Assembly (NCBI GenBank): GCA_022818135.1
Contig: JAFMSR010000010.1
Location: 29,197,618 to 29,261,617, forward strand
Direction: 5' to 3'
DNA length: 64,000 nt
From: Saxidomus purpurata
Lineage: Eukaryota; Mollusca; Bivalvia; Venerida; Veneridae
Below, one piece after another: positions 35,155 through 47,300 of the stretch. The notes below the pieces were generated by a model. It did no database searches. It saw only the letters and a list, made by a program, of their open reading frames with translations, and was not told the DNA's origin. The translations under genes and the position numbers were made by a program. Each line of letters begins with the position of its first letter. Position 1 is the stretch's first letter.

Positions 35155-35338
35155 GAACTTTGAGCAATCAGCCAATCAGCTTTGTCGAAAATGGAGATAT
35201 TGATGAAGTAGAAGACAAGCAAACAGAGTTGTCAGTATGCCTGTAGGAGCCATTCCATTCCCATTTGGAGTCTGTCGAATTTGTAAGGACAAGGCAACAG
35301 GGGTGCATTATGGGGTTGTCACCTGTGAAGGTTGCAAG
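35155..35338 (+). CDS. Receptor exon with start codon and zinc finger 1
   Basis: Acceptor tgctgtag|GAAC; ATG at 35237; donor GCAAG|gtaaac. The start is supported by an in-frame TGA at 35204-35206 and by no other in-frame ATG before the first Cys. A 6-codon upstream ORF (35191-35211) lies in the leader. Encodes 34 residues, [19 protein letters not shown] onward to CEGCK. Confidence 0.9.
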
Positions 35339-38300
35339 GTAAACAGAGGAAATAAGTTGAATTATAGTTTTAAGTTTGAAATATGACTACAAATTACATG
35401 ATAAAATTCTATTGGTAACTAAAAAGGCATAAGTGTAGCTTGTAATACAAAATGTATTTAATAAAGACATTACATAGTCACTCATTAAATAGTGAAACTA
35501 AGGTAGGGTTAGAGTCAGCAGTTTGCTTAATTCTTCTTTTAATGTAGATGTACATTCTTTAAGACATTAACAGTTTTTCCCTTTGAATATTTCAGGGATT
35601 TTTTAAGCGAAGCATAACCAGAGGAGATAAATATAAGTGTTTCTTTGGCGGGGATTGTGACCTGACACCTAAAAATCGCAACCGTTGCAAGTCCTGCCGC
35701 TTTAAAAAGTGCCTAGATGTTGGCATGTCTGTTGAAGGTAAGGCAAAACGAACTGGAGACCCAGTGTGTGTATGTCTGTTCCTGTGATTATAAAAGCTTT
35801 TTAGCGCTCCTGAGTACAATGCTCTTATGTTGTGATTGCTATTGTGATTGCCCTTTGTCTGTTGTCAGTCATCTGCCATTAACATTTACTTCAAACAACA
35901 TCTCCAAAACTACAAGACTAATATTAAAAGAACTTCACCCGAATGTTCCTTGGTGGTCCTGTGTTAAAGACGGTCAAAGAATTCCATTTTGTGCAAAAAT
36001 GTAGCTAGTTTTCATGGAAAATAAGAGGAAAATCTTTACAGACCTTCTCAAAAACCACACGTATTTGGTCTTTAGCATTGTCTTGTGGTCTGATACCAAG
36101 TTTGGCCAAGTTAACTTTAGTGTCAAAATTGGCTCTGCGTAGGGGAGTAGTTTTTTCACATAGATTTATATACACTCACCCAAAATGAAAACTTTACACT
36201 TTTATCATACAAATATTTAACACAATATTAAATCAATGTATTTCACTCTGACTCTATAAAATAAGACAAATAACAAAGGCGATAATAGGCTTAAGTTAAA
36301 GTCATTTATCATGCATAAAAGGGAGATAACTCATATAGTGAAAACAGACAGTTTATCAAAAACAAAATTGGTTGTCAAGACAAAATATTCTTTTTGCTGT
36401 CAGTTGAGAGAAACTAATGTCAAGACTAGAAAACTCAACAATGTTTTATAAAAATGCAATGCAAAAGCGAGAGTTGAGACTCCAAAGATTCAAATTCTTA
36501 AATTGCCTCCCTCTGAATTAAATATATAGGTGAATTTATGACCTTAAATCTGAAAGCTCCTTGGATAATTTTTTTTTTTTTTAAACTCACACCCCAACTG
36601 ATAAAGTTTAACATTCTTACAAATGATTGAATTTCACCTCCTGCATTGTGAGGTATTGGTGTTTCTGTCTCATGCATAGTAAATCCCATTATAAACCTGT
36701 AAAGTTTTCATGTTAGGTCAGAGTAGAACAAAATTTAAAGGTTCTTCTTTTCAGATTTCAAAATAATTTCTTTGAGGTGTTTCTATGGTAACCTTCTACC
36801 AGGATTGTTCAAATGATCACACTTGTCAAAGAAAGAGGCAGTCAGTAGAAGAGACTAGTTTGACCTGTACATGTATATGGCTGTTTAATAATCTTACGAA
36901 TTTTCAGATTATATTACCATGAATAGCATCCATGGAAATATGTAAATTGTATATTAAATTTTTTACATATGGCATAAAATTGAAAGGGCATAATAGTAGA
37001 ACCTTCCTTTTATAGGAAAAGTTAACAAATCTACATGTTAAAATATTCCATGACCTTGATCTTTTATGGGTAACATTTTTAAGTAAACATATGTACAATC
37101 ATTTATTTGACTGAACATTAATAAATTATACACTTGAGTAAACAAACCTTTACAGTAATTCATTTCATTGTACAGCAATAAAAATACACTACATGTATTA
37201 GGTTACTCAAGACTGTGTTGTATTTAGATGGTATAAATTAACCAGACAATCTTTAAAACTTTCAGTGTTTTCCAATGCTATATTTTTCCCCAATTATGCA
37301 GAAGTACCTTTATTTTGTTTCTGGACTGTGAAGTTCTTAACAAGGATCACTTCTCTGTTGTTTGCCTGTCTGCTGGTGTGTGTGTGTTTGTGTGTCTGTC
37401 TGTCTGCCAAGTTGCCTGTTTGTTTGTCTGTCACACAGTCAAGTTGAAAGAAAAAGTATTTAGGCATAGAAAAAATGTACAAATTGATTTAGAAAGTTTA
37501 TGTTAAGGACTACAGAAAATACAAAGATACTGGTACAGTCAAACTTGTGCTAACGGCCACCTGTTAATAGCGGCCACCTGCGGACAACGGCCAGTCTGAA
37601 TTCCCCGTCCAAATTTGCTCTAAAAGGGCGGGAATAGCGGCCACCTGCCGTCCGCGGTCAGCGGCCAGAAAAGCTTCCCGTCACGGGTCCGTGATGCGAA
37701 CACGGCCACTGAATTTTTACAGCTGGCTAATCAGAGCTTTTGTTTCTTGTAAAATTGTTTGCACCTCAAACACGGGCACAAATCAAAGATGCTTTTGGTG
37801 ATGAAAGAAGTGCTAGCTTTATTGTCACTTCACACGTGAAATACCGTTCCAACTGTTTGTGCAACAAATAATAATTGTTTATTTCAGCTAATTAATGCAT
37901 TCATGTTTAGTAAACTGTTTGATTTTTACATCAGACTGAAAACACCACTTTAATCTCTAAATTAGCTGTTGTATTTTTATTAATGGCAAGAAAAAAAATG
38001 AAAAGGGCGTAACCGTTAATTAAATGATCGTTTCCTGTTTGAAAAAGTGATCAGCGCACAGTTTCTGGCTTATTAAAGCGTGTTATCCGATTCTAATTCT
38101 GCCATTGTTGATCGATACAAATCTTTTTTTTGATTTGTATGTGCACGTTTCAAAATAAACCAAACCACAAATTGGATAAACGTTATTCGGTTAATGGTTG
38201 CTGTTTTCTGACAAGGATGATGAAACTTGAACTGTTTAGTATGATGAATATCACTCCCACACTCGAACAGGCCCTGTGAACGCCGCCCGGTATATGTTGT

Positions 38301-41300
38301 GTTTAATGCTGAAGAATAAACCAACTCTTACTTAACCCGTGATGTAAAAGCTTAGAAACAACATGGTTTAGTCTGTCTAGAAAATGATTTGGCCATGCAT
38401 GTGGACAGTCTTGTTATGTTGAGCGGTTAAAACATGGAAGTTGCTGCTGAGTATTCAGTTAAATGGATCATCATTAGGCACAAAAAATGATATGATTGTA
38501 GGTTTTGGGTCGCCCCACCAACCTAAATGTTTTACTGCCAATACCAAACTTGATAAAAAAGACCAATTATAAAAGAACTGTCCCAGAATATGGAGTATGT
38601 GTAATACTTCTTTATGGTTGGGGGATGAATCTTTAAATATTTGCCACTGGTATGCGACTAAATTGTTTTCACAGAACCCATTCTACATGTATATAATATT
38701 ATATTTAATTCATGTTTGTGTATCAATAGTATAGGGCTTATTTAATCCAAAAATTCTTACTTCCGATGTAACAAATTTGGATTGTTCAAATTCCGATATA
38801 ACAATACTATGCATAATGATAATATGGAGTCCATCAAATATCTGACAGTAAAAGCTGAATTTTACAGCACTTTCAACTTACTGATGTGTAATGGGAAAGG
38901 TGTACTTTATGCTTTTGTGTCAACACTAACTATCTAGTTAATTTTGTCTTCCCCATGAGGAGGCATACTGTTTTTGCCCAGTTCATAGAAAAACTGATGC
39001 TATGAAGTGGGTTAGCGAGCTGTTCTAAATCAGAAAATCGGTTCCACTGAATAACTTGAGATCCATTTGACCAACGGTCTTCAAACTTCATTAGATGACT
39101 TGTCTTATTGGGTAGATGATCCTGAAAGTTTTTGGGGTCAGTAGGTCAAGGGTCAAGGTCACAGTGATCAAAACTTGGAAAATGGTCTCCACTGAAAAAC
39201 TTGAGATCTATATGACCCTCAGTCGTAAATCGTCAGAGGATGATTGATCTTACAGAGTAGATGATTCCTATAGTTTTTGGGGTCATTAAGTCAAGGTCAT
39301 TGTGACTTATACACAAAATTTACCTCTATGGCTATGCAGTGGGGCAGACATACATTTACAAAAAAACAGCATCTAGTTTCCTTTCATTTTTACAAAAAGA
39401 AGAGAAAGAAATGACTATTTTAATATGGTCATGCTTTACTTTCAGCTGTCAGGATGGGACGTATACCGAAAGTTGATAAGGAAAAAGCATTAGAAGTGTT
39501 TCACAGAGGTGGCTCTAATTATAACAATCTGGAGATTGAAGTGGAAATGACTGGCTCAGGAACTTATGATTTTAAAATTAATCCGAAGGATGAAACTGGA
39601 AGCACTGCTCAACAGTCTAATGGAGAAAGTAGAGTTCCAGGATGGTCAGCTCACCAGGAGCCAGTAGCGTACAAGTCTGGAAATACTCAATCTGTACCCG
39701 GAAAAATGGAATGTGATTCAGAAAAACATCCCGGTATGTTTGAGCTGGAAAAGAAGACTGCTTACCCAGATGATGCAGCAGTGGAAATGTCAGACGTGAA
39801 CATACAATTTTCAGCTGTGAGATTTCCTGGAACACTTTCTGGCTTTGACTCTTACACCAGCTGTCATAGAAACCCCTATAACATGAACTGTAGTACTACC
39901 ATATCATCTTTAGGTCAAAAACCATCCATCAGATCTGAGACAATTTCTTCTTGTGAGCATATAAATTCTGGTGAAAACAAGTTTTCAGACTTTCGGCAGG
40001 AAGGTAATTCAGTTTGTAGATATTATGACGAAAGACAGTCAGATCGTGAGGACTTAAACATGGCTTTTCCTACATGTGATACAGATAATAAAATACCTTT
40101 TTTGGGAAGAAACAATATGCATAGATGGCATTCTTTAGATAGTCAGCTGAATAGTCCTCCTGAACTTATGTGGGACAATTCTAACCACACACAATCATCA
40201 TATCAACCTTCTACTAGTACCAATGCTGGCCATTTAGCACAGACGCAGTTAGGTCCAAGTACAAACAGAGATGTAGATAAGAAATTTTTACATTGGTGTA
40301 GTTCTCTGGGAAAGCAGGCATCTGGTACTCTTCCAAACAACAGTCAGGAGCGGGGCAGACCATTTTGTCGGCCCTTTCAGCCGGATTTTCAAGAACAGTT
40401 CCAACAATTTGTTGAAAAAGAGAGCCCATTTCATGAAGATTCATTTGCTCAGTACATTCCAAATAAACATAAAAATCCAGAACAGACATTTGAAGCTATT
40501 TCAGGGGATTTTAAAGAAAAGTGTAACAATGTCACTGATTCTATTGTACAATGTGAAGCATTCAGTCAAGATGTAGAGAATATAATTCAGAGGGATGAGA
40601 ATAGCTGCAAAGAAAACTGTAACATGAAACAAAGAAATTTTTCTGAAAAAGGTAAACTGGACATGCATCATGAAAGCCAAAATGGTATGTCAGGTGTATC
40701 GCCAGTCCAGTCACCAACTTACACACAGTCTTTCGAGAATCTGAAGTTTTCATCTCCTGGGAGTGTAATAAGTAGTAATGAAGGAAGCAACTCCAGTCAG
40801 CGCAGTGGTTACAGTCCAGCGGTCATTCAGCTTCTCCTAGATCAAGTTGTTGAGTTTGATCAAGGACAGAACTTCGCTATGAAATTAAAACATAAATTTG
40901 AGCAGATGAAAGCAGATCAGACAGTTGTACAACGTGTCTTGAACCTCGTGAACGAAGCTGCGGCAAAGGCTAAAAAGAAGGAGGTAAATGATGACAGTCA
41001 GTTGAGATTGGATGAATTACCAGAAAATAAGTTGGAGAGTATGAACCGTTTCTTAAATGATTTGCACGACAATTTTGATAATGAATCGCCTTTAATAAAG
41101 AAAAAACGTATATCAGAAACCTTCTCGTACGAATCATTTGAAAATGCTGGTGATGTAAGATGTGCTAAACTTCGGACTGTGCAGCATGGAGGTAGCTGCC
41201 AGAATGGTAGGACTGATAGAAATCGATTTGTTCCGCAATCGCACCAAGATTTGTCAAATCCAATTGTTAATATGTCTTTAAACAAGAACGTCATGAACGG

Positions 41301-44300
41301 ACATGTTCGTAATCATTCTGTAAATGTGTCCATACCAGTAGGTGAAAAGTTAAAAATGGCCACCCAGAGTGTTCAGGTACATCCTCCTGTCACTTCTGAT
41401 ACTCCTGTCGTTCAAGTGCCATCAGCAGACTTTTCCTTAAATCAGAATTCACATAACCACCAAAAGCATGTGTTAAACAGTCAAAAAAGCCATTGTCAAT
41501 CTGAAGTTGCACCTACAAATCCACATACGCAATTCTTGGTATCCCAGAATTCTTCACAAAAGTCTATGACTGACCATGCACTGTTTTGTTTGGAACAAAG
41601 TTACACTGCAGATACTACAGTAACAAGTACTAACAGTCCAGATGAAAATTCTAAAAATGTGGATGAGATTCTCAAGACCATAGATTGTATGAGCCTTGGA
41701 GTGAAGATTCTGAATCGCTTCAAACCAGAACACAGGGAAAAAATTCGCCTCTATAAACAAGGACAGGTAAATAGACAGTCAAAACTATACCCCACTTTTT
41801 TCAAGTGAGGTAAATTGCTTTGCAAATGTTTGTCGGTCAGTCTGTCTGTCTTTACATTAGTGAACCAATTGGTTTCCAATCAGTAAGTCTACAGTGCTTT
41901 GGCGTAGGGTCCTGAAACGGAAAACAGAGGTTGGTTATTACTATTAGATTACATGATTTCAGATCAACAACTCAAGTACTCTTGGGCCTAGGATCCATTG
42001 ACTTGTTAGAGAGATTTGACATAACACAGATGACCCCTATTTCTTTTGAGGTCAGTGGTCAAAGGTCAAGGTGACCTTTAGTTGAGAAAAGATTTTCGGT
42101 CAGTAAGTGAAGAACAGTAGGGTCTAGGATCCTGAAACATGGAAGCATGTTGGTCATGACCAGTAGATAACCTTTATTGATTTTTAGATTAGCATGTCAA
42201 AGGTCAAGGTCACAATGACCTTCAGTTGAAAAAACAGTTTTTGATCAATAACTGTAGATCAGTTTGACCTTTGATCTGCAAACTGCAAGTGTTTTGTCAT
42301 GACCATCATATATTGAGGTCATTAGGTCAGAGGTCAAGGTCACAGTTGCCTTTAGTTGAGAAAAGTTTCTAATCAATAACTGAAGAATGCTTCGGCCCAT
42401 GATCCTCAAACTTTCTAGGGATGGTGGGTCATGACCAGTAGGTGATCCCTATAGATTTTGATGTGATTATGTTAAAGATCAAGATCACAGTAACATTCAG
42501 TTGAAAAAAAACTTCTATATTGATATCTGAAGAAAAATGTTTGTCCCAGGATCCATAATCTTTATAGGTAGGTTGCTCAAGAGCTGTAGATGAATGCAGT
42601 AGCTTTTCCTTGAAAATTTGTCAACATGGTCAAGGTAAGTTTTTGACAATGTTTATTGGTCAATGATATGGGAGCATTCAGACTAAACATTCGGTCCAGC
42701 TGTTAACCATGTGGAATGTATTTGTTATTCCAACAGTTTTATTGAGGTTGTGAAAAGTTTATACGGAAATGTTAAATTAAATATTCACTGGAGTTTAGGA
42801 AATTTGCATAACTCAGTTTAATTTCTACCAATGCTGAGCATGTGGCTGTGGTTAGTGTAAGTATAGTTTGGTTACCTAGCAACCACCATCATAAGTGTGT
42901 CTTCCCTGATGTGACAGAAAAACCTTGAGCATCCTGACACCTTTTTAGCTCACCTGGCACAAAGTGCCAGAGTGAGCTATTAGGATCGCATTCCGTCCAG
43001 CATTCGTCCGTCCGTCTGGGCGTCGTCCGTCCGTCCGTCCACCATTTCCTTCAAACAACATCTCCTCTGAAACCACTGGGCCAATGTTGATGAAACTTTG
43101 CAGGGATGTTCCTTGCATGAACCTCTATCAAACTTGTTCAAATAATTCCATTCCATGCAGAACTCTGGTTGCTATGGCAACAAATAGGAAAAACTTTAAA
43201 AATCTTCTTCTCTGAAACCACAGGGCCTAGGGCTTAGATATTTAGCATGTAGCATTGTCTAGTGGACCTCTACCAAGATTGTTCAAATTATGACCCCCTG
43301 GTCAAAATTGACCCTGCATGGGTGGTCACTTAGTTTTGCATAGGCTTATATAGGAAAAACTTTAAAAATCTTCTCTGAAACCAAAAGGCCTAGAGCTTAG
43401 ATATTTGGCATGTAGCATTGGCTAGTAGACCTCTACCAAGATTGTTCAAGTTATGCCCCTGGGATCAAAATTGACCCCGCACGGAGGGTCACTTAGTTTT
43501 ACATAGGCTAATATAGGAAAAACATTAAAAAAAAATTTCTCAAGAACCACAAGACCTAGAACTTAGATATTTGGCATGTAGCATTGTCTTGTGGACCTCT
43601 ACCAAGATTGTTCAAATTATGCCCTTGGATCAAAATTGACCTTGCCTGGGGGCCACTTAGTTTTACATAGGCTTATATAGGAAAAACTTTAAAAATCTTC
43701 TTCTCTAAAACCACAAGGCCGAGAGCTTAGATATTTAGCATGTGGCATTGTCTAGTGGACCTCTACCAAGATTGTTCAAATTATGACCCCTGGGTCAAAA
43801 TTGACCCCGCGCGGGTGGTCACTTAGTTTTGCATAGGCTTATATAGGAAAAACTTAAAAAATCTTCTTCTCTGAAACCAAAAGGCCTAGAGCTTAGATAT
43901 TTGGCATGTAGCATTGGCTAGTAGACCTCTACCAAGATTGTTCAAATTATGCCCCTGTGATTAAAATTGACCTTGCCCAGGGGTCACTTAGTTTTATAAA
44001 GGCTTATATAGGAAAAATCTTCTTCTCTAAAACCACAAGGCCGAGAGCTTAGATATTTCGCATGTGGCATTGTCTAGTGGACCTCTACCAAGATTGTTCA
44101 AATTATGACCCCTGGGTCAAAATTGACCCCGCCCGGGGGGGTCACTTAGTTTTACATAGGCTTATATAGGAAAAACTTTTTCTCTGAAACTACAAGACCT
44201 AGAGATTTGATATTTGGCATGTAGCATTGCCTAGTAGACGTCTTTAAAGTTTGTTCAAATCATGACCCCTGGGGTCAATATTGGCCCTGCCAAGGAGGTC

Positions 44301-47300
44301 ACTTGTTTTACAAAGATGTATATAGGAAAACCTATTTGGTATGTAACATTGTCTTGTGGTGTTCCACCTACTTTGTTCAAATTATGCCTCTTGGGTCAAA
44401 ATTGACCACACCCATTAGGCAAGTGGACTGGTATTCAGGTTAGAGATATTGGGCCATCATGGCCCTCTTGTTTTTTTCCTTCCTTTTAATGTAAATCAGT
44501 CCAGTAGTAAAGAAAAGCTAGGTCACCAGAATGACTTGTATGAACATCAATAAAGGCAGGTAGAAATTAATTAAATTCAGTGAAGCATTCATGCATTGGA
44601 CAGATGTTCGGCAGGCAAAAGATCTCATTTCATTTCTTGAATCAGTTCTATGAAACATTACACACATTCGTTCTGAAAAGATTCGATAGTGCTGCAATAG
44701 TTACTTTATTTTTATGCTCCCGCCAAAAGGCTCAAGAACCATTATTTTCAGTCATATTAGAAGATACTTATGTGATGTTCTTAGCTCACCTGGCACAAAG
44801 TGCCAGGGTAAGCTATTTGGACCACTCTGACACCGTCCATCGTACATTTTCTGTCTGTCTGTCTGTCCGTCCACCACTTCCTTCAAAGGACATCTCTGAA
44901 ACCACTAGGCCAATGTTGATGATACTAAATGGCAGGGATGTTCCTTGCATGGAGCTTAGGTCTGCAACAAACATATATATATATATATATATATTAAAAG
45001 ATAAAAACACAGTCCATGAGATAATTAAATTATTATTTGCCAACCGGTTTCGCTTTCATGCTCATCAGGGCAAATATGGCGTCAAAATATGTGTAATTGC
45101 TTAGAAAGCGTACACAACGTACGACAATATTGATGACGTCAGTTATATTTTTTAGTCTAAAAATAGGATGTCAATTAACGCTATTCAATTTTGGTTCAAA
45201 AATGTTTATAAAATATTGCTCTCTAGATAACCTAGCTGAAACGTTATTGGTATGAAATTTATAAAATGGATAAATATAAAACTTTGGGTCTGTTTTGGCG
45301 CATGTATCTAAATGTTCACTTAAAGGTAATTGTCTCGTTGACGGGTCTCTTAGGCCAGCATTTTTTTATCTTCTGGTTTATGGGACCGCTGACTCTACTT
45401 TTTGGTGAAATCAAATAAAAATAAAAGTCCCTTTCCGTAATTTTATTTTCATTTTGTCGGCCGCTCTGTTTCCTAAGCGTAAAACGAAAATAATTTTTTT
45501 ACGGTATAGTAGTGTTATTTTGATCGGGCTCAAAAGACGCTTTGTTTTAATATTGGTTCCCGAGTTTACCTGTGTCGTTGTTTCTTTATCGATGCGTGGC
45601 CGGGATACACTCCATTTTAATGGCGGACAACACAAATCGCAAGCATGAGCTGCAGTATTTTAAATTGAAAATTATCAATGTTACGAAAAACAAAGAAGAA
45701 TCCTTTATCAGGAGTTTCAATTTAGGATCGTCTGTCATTGATGTTGTTAATAATCTTCTCGACACTGAAAACACACTAGTTACGCATGTGTATGCGGACG
45801 ATTCGGCTGTGGGTGCCGAGACAAAGTTGTATGTCCTGAAGGATTTTGGGCTTGTTGATTTCATGTACTTTAGTATTTTTAATATTAAAATCAATTACTG
45901 AATGAATATATTCACGGTGGGGAATCACATGGTCAAAATAATCTCTAAACGAAAGTGAATATATGAAAAATGTTACAAAATAATGAAAGCTGTTCAGCTG
46001 TGATTATAAAAAGTAGACTATCTTATGACAACATTAACGTATTCTAGAACTACTATGGTCACGGTAACAATCACCTTCTGAATGTGCTGAACACTTCAAA
46101 ACTAAATTAGTTCAGTGTACTGAAGTGTTTATTACAATCGGAAGGAGACTATGGATGAGACCTATGGATGAGACCTATGTAGTTCTAGAATACATTAATG
46201 TCGCCATAAGATAGGCTACATTTCATATTTAAAGCTAAACAACTTTCATTATTTTTTTAACATTTTCATAGAATTACTTTTATTTAGAGATTATTTTGAT
46301 CACGTGATTCCCCACCGTGATATTGGTAATAAAATGAAGTGAAAATGTTTTATTGTCAGAGTGCAGAATAAAGAATTAAAACATCGGCTTACGGTCACAC
46401 AGCATTTGTAACAGAAATAATTAAAATGAACAAAGTCTAGACAAATTGAGAAGATTTCGACCATGGAGCAACTTGGATTATATTTATAAAGAGTCCTGTA
46501 TAACAATTGATGGCCGAGTGGTTAAGGTCGCTGCCTATGAATCACTTGCCCCTCATCGAAGTGCAGGCGTGTTTAGTCTCTATTTTATTCTAAAACACTA
46601 CAAACCACATTATTCATACAAGCAACAACTAATAAACTGCTATATATCCAATAATAAGGTACAAAATAGGTTAGAATAATTAATGGCCAAAATATTGTTT
46701 TTTTGAAGGCTTATGAAAATAAAAAAAATCGACTCTTTTCGGCATTTTATTTTTATTTTTTTGGTCGACCACTCTAAATTGTAACTTTTATTTTTATTTC
46801 GCCCCCCCGACTCAATTTTTTTGAGAAATCTCCCGTAAACCAGAAGATAAAAAAATGCTGGCCTTATTACGAAACTTGAAATAAATGCATGCCAGCTACA
46901 TGTTATTTATATTGTATACTGAAGGGAAAAAGAAACGCAGGGCAAACCTTTGCAGTGGTTTGAAGGAATATATATGACGTTATATAAAGTAGTACTATAG
47001 ACTATATCTTTCATGAGTATATCAGTTTATGATTCCTCTGAACTTCTGTTAGCCGTACCATAATTGAAAGAATTTACAATTCAATATAAATAGTGGAATG
47101 TCTATTCGCAAGAAGTAACAGAACATTGCATTTTTTGTTACCCTGCGTTTCTTTTTCCCTTCAGTATATAAAGTTCTCTATTTAGCCTCTAACTATTACA
47201 TCTTTTCTACTGAAAGTATAAACCAACTGTTTTCTTAAAGCGTTCTTTAATTCTCCTTGCAAGTGAAAACGGAATATTAACTTTTGTAATACCGGTAGTC

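Larger units (their letters stand above)
45350..46865. mobile_element. TIR-bounded element nested in the Penelope region, about 1.5 kb
   Basis: Left end GGCCAGCATTTTTTTATCTT then CTGGTTTA; the right end is its complement (TAAACCAGAAGATAAAA ... TGCTGGCC). Both ends are followed inward by 'ataaaaataaaagt'. Inside are a 93-codon ORF and a smaller foldback (45913-46319). Family not recognised. Confidence 0.65.

Noticed and set aside
44580..45104. 174-codon plus-strand ORF
   Set aside because: It crosses the start of a bivalve repeat copy, an (AT)n run and the Penelope end; a chance frame.
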